Source of the DNA: Actinomycetes bacterium
Lineage (GTDB): Bacteria > Actinomycetota > Actinomycetes > Actinomycetales > Microbacteriaceae
Direction: 5' to 3'
Assembly: GCA_029779645.1 (NCBI GenBank)
Contig: JAKPAC010000040.1
Coordinates: 62,001-126,000 of the forward strand
Length of the DNA stretch: 64,000 bases
The translations under genes were made by a program, and so were the position numbers. Positions 35,930-43,919 of this stretch are shown here, piece by piece (the stretch's first letter is position 1; each line of letters starts with the position of its first letter). The notes beneath the pieces were generated by a model, which saw only the letters and a list, made by a program, of their open reading frames with translations, had not been told where the DNA came from and made no database searches.

Positions 35930-36565
35930 GTGCCTGCAAATCGTGTTCATCTCGTGCGCCACGGGGAGGTTTTCAACCCCGATCGCGTGCTCTATGGGCG
36001 CCTGCCGAACTTCCGGCTGAGCGATGACGGCCGCCGAATGGCGCTCGCGGCCGCCGAGTACATGCGCTCGATGGATCGCCCCGTGCGCGAGCTCGTCGCG
36101 TCGCCCCTGCAGCGCGCGCAGGAGTCGGCCGAGCCGTTCGCCGAGCTGTTCGGGCTGACCCCGCGCATCGACGAGCGCGTGATCGAGCCGACGAACGTGT
36201 TCGAGGGCAAGCAGATGCGGCGCGCGCTGCGCAACCCCCTGAACTGGTGGCATCTGCGCCGGCCGAGCGTGCCGAGCTGGGGCGAGCCGAACGCCTCGAT
36301 CGCTGCGCGCATGGCCGAGGCGATGGATGCCGCATGGCAGGGCGTCGACGACGGAGATGTCGTCATCGTCTCGCACCAGGCCCCGATCTGGATCACGCAC
36401 CTGCACGTCGCGGGGGAGCGCCTGGCGCACGACCCGCGCACGCGCCGCTGTGCGCTGTCGAGCGTGACGTCGTTCGCCCGTGCCGACGGCGGCTCGGGCT
36501 GGGTCGAGGTGGCGTACGCCGAGCCGGCGGCGACCGATTCGGCCGTGGATGTGGGGGCGGTATGA
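35930..36565 (+). CDS. Histidine phosphatase family protein
   Basis: 211 residues. The catalytic LVRHGE motif is near residue 9, the later His is in VIVSHQAPIW, and LRRPSVPSWGEPN lies between. It is commonly the first gene of actinobacterial cytochrome c maturation operons; the substrate is unknown. The stop overlaps the next ATG (ATGA). Confidence 0.8.
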   Translation: MPANRVHLVRHGEVFNPDRVLYGRLPNFRLSDDGRRMALAAAEYMRSMDRPVRELVASPLQRAQESAEPFAELFGLTPRIDERVIEPTNVFEGKQMRRALRNPLNWWHLRRPSVPSWGEPNASIAARMAEAMDAAWQGVDDGDVVIVSHQAPIWITHLHVAGERLAHDPRTRRCALSSVTSFARADGGSGWVEVAYAEPAATDSAVDVGAV

Positions 36566-37260
36566 CCAGGGACGCATTGCTCATGGATGCTGCGAAGTCG
36601 CGCCGCTGGCGGGCTCGCCTCGCGGCGGTGCTCCTCCTGCCCGCGCTGCTGTTCTCGCTGGCCGCGTGCTCGAGCGACAACGACGGCCTCACGCAGCAGT
36701 TCCGCGAGGGCGGCGACAAGGGCTTCATCTCGGGCGACGGCCGCGTCGTCGAGATTCCGATCGAGCAGCGCGGCGAGCCCGTCGTGTTCACCGGGGTCTC
36801 GGAGACGGGCGAGGAGCTCTCGAGCGAGGACTACCTCGGCGAGGTGCTCGTCGTGAACTTCTGGTACGCCGGGTGCGCCCCGTGCCGTGCCGAGGCGGCC
36901 GACCTCGAGGCCGTGCACGAGCAGTTTGCCGAGGCGGGCGCGAGCTTCATGGGCGTGAACATCTACGATCAGCCCGACACGGCCCTGAGCTTCGCCAAGC
37001 AGTACGGCGTCACGTATCCGAGCGCGATGGCCGCCGGCGACGGCCCGCTGAAGATGGCGTTCGCGGCCGTGGCGCCGCTGCAGGCCACCCCGACCACGCT
37101 CGTGATCGATGCGACCGGTCGAGTCGCCGCGCGCATCGTCGGTCCCATCGAGGGCACCTCGACCTTGAGCACGCTCGTGCGCGACACGATCGCCGAGGGC
37201 GCCACGGGCGCAGCGCGCGAGGGCGCCGCGAACGAGGGGCCGGCGGAGACAGATTCGTGA
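36562..37260 (+). CDS. TlpA/ResA-like thiol-disulfide oxidoreductase lipoprotein
   Basis: 232 residues. Lipoprotein signal with lipobox LAAC (Cys ~ residue 35), then a thioredoxin domain with active site CAPC in NFWYAGCAPCRAEA and cis-Pro at QATPTTLVID. It reduces apocytochrome c haem-binding cysteines outside the membrane, with electrons from CcdA. The stop overlaps the ccdA GTG. Confidence 0.85.
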   Translation: MTRDALLMDAAKSRRWRARLAAVLLLPALLFSLAACSSDNDGLTQQFREGGDKGFISGDGRVVEIPIEQRGEPVVFTGVSETGEELSSEDYLGEVLVVNFWYAGCAPCRAEAADLEAVHEQFAEAGASFMGVNIYDQPDTALSFAKQYGVTYPSAMAAGDGPLKMAFAAVAPLQATPTTLVIDATGRVAARIVGPIEGTSTLSTLVRDTIAEGATGAAREGAANEGPAETDS

Positions 37261-38201
37261 ACCCCGGGCAGATCATCTTCGACGGGAGCCTGATCCTTGC
37301 GATCGGCATCTCGATCGCGGCGGGTCTCATCTCGTTCCTCTCGCCGTGTGTGCTCCCGCTGGTGCCCGGCTACCTCGGCGTGCTCTCGGGCATGACCGAG
37401 GGTGAGGACGATCCCGCGCTTCGCGGCGGGGCGACCGGCACCGTCGACGGCGCTGTCGCCGCGCCGACGGGCACGGTGGTCGCCGGTGCCGCGATCGCGG
37501 GCGGCGCGGGCGTGCGCGCCGGTGTCGCGACGACGGTCCCGGTGGGTCACGCCGCGGCTGCGCCTGCGCCTGCGCCTGCGCCTGCTCCTGTGGCAGCTCC
37601 TGTGGCCGCGCGCCGGGCACGGGGCCGCGGGCGACTCATGGCCGGCGTGCTGCTGTTCATCGGCGGGTTCACGGCCGTGTTCGTGACGATCTTCGTGCTC
37701 GGCGGCACCGTGGGCCTGTTCTTCATCGAGTACAGCGACGTCATCACGCGCGTGATGGGCGTGATCGTGATCGCGCTCGGCCTCGTCTTCCTCGGCGTGT
37801 TCGGCTTCGCGCAGCGCACCCTGCGGCCCGAGTTCCGTGGCCGCGCGGGCCTGCTCGGCGCGCCCCTGCTCGGGGTCGCGATGGGGGTCGGCTGGGCGCC
37901 GTGCATCGGGCCGACCATGGGCTCGATCCTCGCGCTGTCGATCAACACCGGTGATGTCGGCCGGGCGGCGACGCTCGGCGTGGCCTATTCGCTGGGTCTC
38001 GGCATCCCATTCATCGTGATCGCGCTCGGCTTCGGCTGGGCGGCGAAGTCGCTTGCATTCCTGCGCCGGCATATTCGCGTGATCAACCTCATCGGCGGCG
38101 GCCTGCTGGTCGCTCTGGGCCTGCTCATGGTGACTGGCCTGTGGAACGAGATCATGTCGCGGCTCGCCTCCGTGATCACCAGCGTCGAACTTCCCCTCTG
38201 A
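37257..38201 (+). CDS. ccdA: Cytochrome c biogenesis protein CcdA
   Basis: 314 residues, six membrane segments. The first has SFLSPCVLPLVPGYLG with the conserved cysteine; the second is in GWAPCIGPTMG. It passes electrons across the membrane to the ResA-like protein. An insertion of ~80 residues (47-126) between TM1 and TM2 is Ala/Val/Pro-rich with an APAPAPAP run, unusual for CcdA (~240 residues). Confidence 0.9.
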   Translation: MNPGQIIFDGSLILAIGISIAAGLISFLSPCVLPLVPGYLGVLSGMTEGEDDPALRGGATGTVDGAVAAPTGTVVAGAAIAGGAGVRAGVATTVPVGHAAAAPAPAPAPAPVAAPVAARRARGRGRLMAGVLLFIGGFTAVFVTIFVLGGTVGLFFIEYSDVITRVMGVIVIALGLVFLGVFGFAQRTLRPEFRGRAGLLGAPLLGVAMGVGWAPCIGPTMGSILALSINTGDVGRAATLGVAYSLGLGIPFIVIALGFGWAAKSLAFLRRHIRVINLIGGGLLVALGLLMVTGLWNEIMSRLASVITSVELPL

Positions 38202-38224
38202 TCTCCCCTCCGAAGGACCAGGCA

Positions 38225-40150
38225 ATGGACAAGCAAGCACGAAGCGCCGACCCGCTGCGCCCGGCCGACTACGTCGACGGCTCGAGCGGCGCCGCGGGCC
38301 CCGATGCGGCCGCCGGCGGCGTCGCCTCGCCGGCGCTCGGCTTCGTCGGCTGGATGCGCTGGGGCTGGCGCCAGCTGACCAGCATGCGCACCGCGCTCAT
38401 CCTGCTGCTGCTGCTGGCGATCGCGGCGATCCCCGGCTCGCTCGTGCCGCAGCGCTCTGCCGACCCCAACGGCGTCGTCGAGTACTACAGCAACTACCCC
38501 GAGCTCGCGCCATTCCTCGACTCGATCAGCATGTTCGACGTCTACGCGTCGCCGTGGTTCTCGGCCATTTACATCCTGCTGTTCATCTCGCTGATCGGCT
38601 GCGTGCTCCCGCGCACCAAGCATCACTGGCAGGCGCTGCGCTCGCAGCCACCGCGCACGCCGGCGCGCCTGGCGCGCCTCGCCGACTTCCGTGAGCGCGA
38701 CTGGGAGCTGAGCGGCGACTCGGCCGCGGTCGGCACAGCGGCGAGCAGCGCGGGAACCGCGGCCGGCGCTGCCCAGGCGAGCGGCGCCGCCGCGGACGGC
38801 GCCGCGGTCAGCAGTGGCACCGCGCCCGCGGAAGACGCGGCTGCCGCGGCATCCCGAGCCATCGACCTCGCGCAGAAGCAGCTGCGGTCGTCGGGGTATC
38901 GGGTCGCGCGCTACGACTCGCGCGGCGCGTACTCGGTCTCGGCCGAGCGTGGCTACCTGCGCGAGACGGGCAACCTCGTCTTCCACGCCGGCCTCGTCGG
39001 CGTGCTTGTGGCGGTCGGCGTCGGCGGCGGCCTCGCCTACACCGGGCAGCGCGTGGTGATCGAAGGGACGTCGTTCACGAACACGCTCCTCGACTACAGC
39101 TCGTTCAACCCCGGGCGCTTCGTCGACACCGACAACCTGCCGCTGTACTCGCTCACCCTCGACGAGTTCACCGTCGACTACGAGGTCGAGAACGACAATG
39201 CGATCGGCATGGCGACGGGCTTCGTCGCCCACGTGTCGACCCAGCACCCGGGCGAGGAGCCCAAGAGCGAGGTCGTGCAGGTCAACAAGCCGCTGACGAT
39301 CGACGGCAACAAGATCTACCTGCTCGGCAACGGCTACGCGCCCACGATCACGATTCGGGATGCCGCGGGCGAGGTCGTCTTCCACGACGACGTCGCGTTC
39401 CTCCCGCAGGACGACAACATGACCTCGCTCGGCATCGTCAAGGTGCCGGACGGGCTGCCCGTGCAGATCGGCCTCGTCGGCTTCTTCTACCCGACCGTCG
39501 CCGAGCTTGAATCCGGCGCGCTCACCTCCAGCTTCCCGGCCCTCGTGAGTCCGCGGCTCACGCTCGACGTGTACGAGGGCGACCTCGGCATCGACGATGG
39601 GGTGCCGCGCTCGGTTTACGCGCTCGACACGAGCGACATGACCAAGCTCACCGGTCGCACGACCGGCGTCGACTCGATCCAGCTCGACCCGGGCCAGACC
39701 GTCGACCTGCCGAACGGCCTCGGCACCATCACGTTCGAGAACGCGAAGCCCATGGGCGAGAACTACCTGAAGTCGGTCAAGCGCTTCGCCTCGCTGCAGG
39801 TGCACCACGACGATTCGGCCGGCTGGGTGCTCGTGTTCGCGCTGCTGAGCCTCGCGGGTCTGCTGACCGCGCTGTTCGTGCCGCGCCGACGCATGTGGGT
39901 GAAGGCCACGCCGGATGCCTCGGGTACCCGCGTGCACCTCGAGTATGCCGCACTCGCCCGCGGCGACGACCCCACCCTCGCCGCTGCCGTCGAGTCGCTC
40001 GAGCGCAGCCACGGAGCGTCGCTCGGCATCGCCCCGGCCCCGGCCGAGGCGGGTGCGGGACCCGGTTCCACGGCAGAGCCCGGTTCCACGGCAGAGCCCG
40101 GTTCCACGGCAGAGCCCGGTTCCACGGCAGAGCCCGCGGTGGCCGGCTGA
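38225..40150 (+). CDS. resB: Cytochrome c biogenesis protein ResB
   Basis: 641 residues. Haem-handling partner of CcsB. Four membrane segments (LTSMRTALILLLLLAIAAIPGSLVPQ is the hallmark first one), the large extracytoplasmic domain, and the last helix VLVFALLSLAGLLTALFVPRR. An Ala-rich insert (164-212) lies in the loop after TM2, and the C-terminus carries four PGSTAE repeats. It starts at 38225, 23 bp after ccdA. Confidence 0.9.
   Translation: MDKQARSADPLRPADYVDGSSGAAGPDAAAGGVASPALGFVGWMRWGWRQLTSMRTALILLLLLAIAAIPGSLVPQRSADPNGVVEYYSNYPELAPFLDSISMFDVYASPWFSAIYILLFISLIGCVLPRTKHHWQALRSQPPRTPARLARLADFRERDWELSGDSAAVGTAASSAGTAAGAAQASGAAADGAAVSSGTAPAEDAAAAASRAIDLAQKQLRSSGYRVARYDSRGAYSVSAERGYLRETGNLVFHAGLVGVLVAVGVGGGLAYTGQRVVIEGTSFTNTLLDYSSFNPGRFVDTDNLPLYSLTLDEFTVDYEVENDNAIGMATGFVAHVSTQHPGEEPKSEVVQVNKPLTIDGNKIYLLGNGYAPTITIRDAAGEVVFHDDVAFLPQDDNMTSLGIVKVPDGLPVQIGLVGFFYPTVAELESGALTSSFPALVSPRLTLDVYEGDLGIDDGVPRSVYALDTSDMTKLTGRTTGVDSIQLDPGQTVDLPNGLGTITFENAKPMGENYLKSVKRFASLQVHHDDSAGWVLVFALLSLAGLLTALFVPRRRMWVKATPDASGTRVHLEYAALARGDDPTLAAAVESLERSHGASLGIAPAPAEAGAGPGSTAEPGSTAEPGSTAEPGSTAEPAVAG
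40061..40132 (+). repeat. Four 18-bp tandem repeats at the 3' end of resB
   Basis: CCCGGTTCCACGGCAGAG occurs four times without a mismatch, encoding PGSTAE repeats. Identical copies suggest recent expansion. Confidence 0.95.
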
Positions 40151-40190
40151 CAGGGCACCAGCCCGGGGGCCGCACCGCACCCGGCCGAAT

Positions 40191-40239
40191 CGCAGGACCG
40201 CACGACCCGCAACACCGCAGGACCGCACGACCGCAACAC
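40191..40239 (+). repeat. 25-bp tandem duplication before ccsB
   Basis: CGCAGGACCGCACGA followed by CCGCAACAC-like sequence occurs twice, the second copy one base shorter. It is intergenic between resB and ccsB. Confidence 0.85.
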
Positions 40240-40298
40240 GCACCGCCCGCAACAGCCCGCGCGCTTCGCTCCCCTGGAAGCGCAAAAACCCGAAAGCG

Positions 40299-40304
40299 TA
40301 GGAT
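40299..40304 (+). promoter_or_regulatory. -10 hexamer of ccsB, leaderless
   Basis: TAGGAT, 6 nt, then the ATG; ccsB therefore has its own promoter after resB. Confidence 0.6.
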
Positions 40305-40310
40305 GAAAAC

Positions 40311-41444
40311 ATGCCCCTCGGTCTGACTCTCGACGACGCCTCAGTGCTGCTGATCTGGACCGCGGTCGTCTTGTACGCCCTCTCCTTCATCGCCTACGCG
40401 ATCGACCTCGGCGTGCGCTCGGCCGCGGCGACCGACGCCAAGGACGCCGCGGGACGCGGCGTGAACGGCACCTCCGCCGCGGGACGCGGCTCGAACGAGA
40501 CCTCCGCCGCGAAGGCGCGCGAGCTGGTCGGCGCCGGCGCTGGCGCCTCGTCGGGCTCCGGCGCGGTGTCGATCGAATTCGGCGACGCCGTGGCGGCCAC
40601 CGCCGTCGCCCCGCCGAACCGCGCTGCGTCGGGTGCGGGTTCCGGCGCGGGCGAGGCATCCACCCCCAAGCGGATGGTGATGGCGCGCATCGGCACGACG
40701 CTGATGGTGCTGGCGTTCCTGTTCCACCTCGGTGGCACGATCACCCGCGGCATCGCCGCCGAGCGTGTGCCGTGGTCGAACATGTACGAGTTCGCGATGA
40801 CCGGCACGCTCATGATCGTGTTCGTCTACCTCGTGGTGCTGATCCGCTATGACCTGCGCTACCTCGGTGTGCTGATCGCGGGGCTCGCGCTCGTGCTCCT
40901 CGGCGGATCCGCCGTGACCTTCTATGTCGAGGTCGTGCCGCTCGCTGAGCCCCTGCGCTCGGTGTGGCTCGTGATCCACGTGTTCGTCGCCACGCTCAGC
41001 ACTGCCTTCTTCGCCCTCGCGTTCGGGCTGTCGGTCCTGCAGCTGCTGCAGGCGCGTCGCGAGCGCCTCGAGAAGCTGCCCGACAGCAAGCCGCTCGCTC
41101 GCGGCCTGCGCTTCCTTCGCACCTTGCCCGGCGCCGACGCGCTCGAGAGCCTCGCGTACCGCTTCGCCATCATCGGCTTCGCGTTCTGGACGTTCACGCT
41201 CATCGCAGGCTCCATCTGGGCGCAGGATGCCTGGGGCCGCTACTGGGGCTTCGACACCAAGGAAGTCTGGACCTTCGTGATCTGGGTCCTGTACGCCGGA
41301 TACATCCACGCGCGCGCGACGCGCGGCTGGCGCGGCAACCGCTCGGCGTGGCTGTCGATCATCGGCTTCAGCGCCGTGATCTTCAACTTCACCATCGTGA
41401 ACATGTTCTTCAAGGGCCTGCACGCGTACAGCGGCCTGACGTAG
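40311..41444 (+). CDS. ccsB: Cytochrome c biogenesis protein CcsB (ResC)
   Basis: 377 residues, about eight membrane segments. The WWD haem motif reads WAQDAWGRYWGFDTKEVW. Conserved histidines lie in LFHLGGT and VIHVFVATLS. An Ala/Gly/Ser insert (37-119) follows TM1. Together with ResB it delivers haem to apocytochrome c. Confidence 0.9.
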   Translation: MPLGLTLDDASVLLIWTAVVLYALSFIAYAIDLGVRSAAATDAKDAAGRGVNGTSAAGRGSNETSAAKARELVGAGAGASSGSGAVSIEFGDAVAATAVAPPNRAASGAGSGAGEASTPKRMVMARIGTTLMVLAFLFHLGGTITRGIAAERVPWSNMYEFAMTGTLMIVFVYLVVLIRYDLRYLGVLIAGLALVLLGGSAVTFYVEVVPLAEPLRSVWLVIHVFVATLSTAFFALAFGLSVLQLLQARRERLEKLPDSKPLARGLRFLRTLPGADALESLAYRFAIIGFAFWTFTLIAGSIWAQDAWGRYWGFDTKEVWTFVIWVLYAGYIHARATRGWRGNRSAWLSIIGFSAVIFNFTIVNMFFKGLHAYSGLT

Positions 41445-41551
41445 GCCGCTGCGGTCCGCGCGGCGGCTTGTGGTGCGGCGGCTGTGGTGCGGCGGCATGG
41501 CCGCGGCGGTGCGGCCACGGACCGTGGTCCGGAGCTCCGCTCCGCCGACGC

Positions 41552-41630
41552 CATCGGCTCGGCGTCGCAGTTTGGATCGAGGCGCACGGACAGGCGCTGT
41601 GCTTGAGGACGGGCGCTGTGTTTCGACGCA
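41552..41630 (+). repeat. Copy 1 of the duplicated intergenic segment
   Basis: It starts at CATCGGCTCGGCG and runs through GAGGCGCACGGACAGGCGC. The second copy lies about 145 bp downstream. Confidence 0.7.
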
Positions 41631-41696
41631 CGCTCTCGTCGAGGTGGTCGGGTGAGGCCGGGTAGCTGAGACGTCCGTGCTCGGTCTCACTGGCAC

Positions 41697-41782
41697 CCAT
41701 CGGCTCGGCGAAACATCGCGGTTGGGTCGAGGCGCACGGCCAGGCGCTGTGCGTGAAGACAGGCACGATGCTTCGGTGCAGT
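41697..41782 (+). repeat. Copy 2 of the duplicated intergenic segment
   Basis: It starts at CCATCGGCTCGGCGAA and runs through GAGGCGCACGGCCAGGCGC; diverged from copy 1 by several substitutions and small indels. Confidence 0.7.
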
Positions 41783-41939
41783 CGGAGTCCCCAAGTGGTG
41801 TCGGGGAGCTGCGGCGCGCTCGGGCTGGGGTGCCAGCGCCGGACTGCGGTGCGCCGCTGGCGCTTACAGTGCTGGTGACTCCAGGGCTGGCGCCTGCACT
41901 GCGCCGACGCCGCTGCGCCTGCGCCTGCTGCGGCCGCGC

Positions 41940-43919
41940 CTACGCCGCGGCCGCCACGAGCCGCGCGGCAGAGGCCGTGCGGCGGCGCGAGACCGCGAAC
42001 ACCGTCACCGCGAACGCGATCACGCCGAACACGAGCAGTCCGGCGACGCCGGCACCGATTCCTGCGGCACCCGTCAACGCGCCGAGCATGGCCTGGTAGG
42101 CGGCGGCGGTCGGCATGACCCCCGCGATCGCCGTGAGCACGCCCGGCACGGTCGACACGACGCCGGTCGCCATGGCCAGCACCGCGACGGCCGTCGCGAT
42201 CCAGCGCCCGATGCCGCCGAACGCGGCCACCAGCGCCTGGTTCACCGCGGCGAACACCACGCCGGCGAGCACGCACAGCCCGGCGAAGCCGAACCATTCG
42301 CCCCAGGCGTACGAGCCCGCGATCTGCACGACCCCGGCAACGAGGATGCCCTGGACCGCGCCGATGATGGCGCCAGGCACGAAGCCGCGAGCAGCGAGCG
42401 CGAGCGACGAGCTGCGCGAGGTGAGCGCCCGACGGCTGGATGCCTGGAACGCGATGTAGGTGCCGATGCCGCCGATCCACAGCGCGAGCACCGAGAGCAG
42501 GGGGATCGCGGAGGCGCCGAACAGGGAGCTGCCTGCGGCGTTGGTTCCGACGGGGTTGGCGACGACCTCGGCCAGGCTCGCGCGCTGCTGCTCGTCGTAG
42601 GCGGGGAGGGCTGCAACGGCCTGGTCGAGTCCGCTCGCGAGCTCGTTCGCGCCGTCGCCGATCGCGCCGATGCCGCCGGCGAGCTGCGTCGCGCCGTCGC
42701 CGAGCTGCGTCGCGCCCGACTGCAGCTGGGTCGCGCCGCCGGCGAGGTCGCGCGCGCCGGACGCCGAGGCGCCGATGCCGCCGGCGATCGTGTCGAGGCC
42801 GGCTCCGAGGCCCTGGGTCTCGTTCGCGATGGTTCGCAGGCCGGCGACGAGCTGGCCGGTTGCGGGACCGGCCGCCTCGGCGAGCGCCTTGAGCCCGTCC
42901 GCCAGCTGGTTGGCGAGGCCCTTCGCGGTCTCGAGCGAGCCGGAGATCGCCGCGGACTGCCCGGCCGCCGCGGCGACGCGGTCGCAGTACGCCTGCGCCC
43001 CGCCCGTCTCAGCCATGCAGTCGGCGCTGAGCGATGCGAGCGTGCTGTTGAGGCCGCCGAGGTCGCCGGCCGCGGCCTGCACCTGGTTCCAGGCGGCCAT
43101 GGCGAGGTCGATCAGCGGCTGCGGCAGCGTGGGGGTCTGCGAGACCTGGTCGGCGATGCCGTGCAGGGCGCCGCCGAGCTGCTTCGCGCCGCCCGCCGCG
43201 TCTCGGGTCCCGCCCGCGAGCTGGTCGAGGCCGCCGCCGAGCTTGTTCGCACCGTCGGCGAGGCCGCCCGCGCCGCCGGCGATGCCGTGCGCGCCGTCGC
43301 CGAGCGCGAGCGCGCCGGTGCGTGCCTCATACGCACCGGTGCCGAGCTTGCCGGCGCCGCTCGCCGCGTCGCCGAGCTGGTCGCCCAGGGTGGTGAAGCC
43401 GAGGAACACATTCTCGAGGTAGATCTGCGAGAGCTGGGTGCCCATGACGTCGGCGGCGGTCTGCGTCACCTGCGCGGTGATCGCGTCGTCGACGATCAGG
43501 CTGTTCTTCGGCGTCTGCACCTCGATGACCGCCTGCTTCGCGGTGTCGGGGTTCGCGGTGGATGTCGCGGCCGAGGAGAAGTTCTCGGGGATCGTGACGA
43601 CGGCGCTGAACGTGCCGTCGGCGAGTCCCGCCGCGGCATCCTCGGTGTTCGAGATGATCCAGCTGAGGTTGCTCTCGGCGTCGCCACCGTCGACGAGTCC
43701 CGCGGTGAGCTGGCGGCCGAGCGGCACGTACTGGCCGTCGATCGTGACCGGCTCGTCGTTGTTCACGATCGCGGCCGTGATGTTCTCGAGGCGCTCGGTC
43801 GGGTTGTACAGGGCGGCGACGAGCACGCCGCCGATGAGCACGGGCAGCAGGATCACCCCGAGCACCGTGAGCCAGGTGATGGGGCGGCGCGTGCGCGCGC
43901 GTTCGATGGGCAGGGTCAT
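41940..43919 (-). CDS. YhgE/Pip domain protein (ABC-2-like)
   Basis: 659 residues. N-terminal membrane helix (WLTVLGVILLPVLIGGVLVAALYNP), a long extracytoplasmic region with a Gly/Ala ladder of GA..L..GA repeats (about 240-430, e.g. GDGATQLAGGIGAIGDGANELASGL), then five membrane segments at the C-terminus. The family includes phage-receptor Pip and ESX-linked exporters. The ATG overlaps the MMPL stop (ATGA), so it is co-translated with that gene. Confidence 0.85.
   Translation of the reverse strand: MTLPIERARTRRPITWLTVLGVILLPVLIGGVLVAALYNPTERLENITAAIVNNDEPVTIDGQYVPLGRQLTAGLVDGGDAESNLSWIISNTEDAAAGLADGTFSAVVTIPENFSSAATSTANPDTAKQAVIEVQTPKNSLIVDDAITAQVTQTAADVMGTQLSQIYLENVFLGFTTLGDQLGDAASGAGKLGTGAYEARTGALALGDGAHGIAGGAGGLADGANKLGGGLDQLAGGTRDAAGGAKQLGGALHGIADQVSQTPTLPQPLIDLAMAAWNQVQAAAGDLGGLNSTLASLSADCMAETGGAQAYCDRVAAAAGQSAAISGSLETAKGLANQLADGLKALAEAAGPATGQLVAGLRTIANETQGLGAGLDTIAGGIGASASGARDLAGGATQLQSGATQLGDGATQLAGGIGAIGDGANELASGLDQAVAALPAYDEQQRASLAEVVANPVGTNAAGSSLFGASAIPLLSVLALWIGGIGTYIAFQASSRRALTSRSSSLALAARGFVPGAIIGAVQGILVAGVVQIAGSYAWGEWFGFAGLCVLAGVVFAAVNQALVAAFGGIGRWIATAVAVLAMATGVVSTVPGVLTAIAGVMPTAAAYQAMLGALTGAAGIGAGVAGLLVFGVIAFAVTVFAVSRRRTASAARLVAAAA

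Larger units (their letters stand above)
41445..41939. other. 495-bp gap with a duplicated ~80-bp segment
   Basis: No gene is supported. Two imperfect direct copies (41552-41630 and 41697-41782) share GAGGCGCACGG(A/C)CAGGCGCTGTGC. The region lies between the convergent ccsB and YhgE-like genes. No clear T-tract terminator. Confidence 0.6.
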
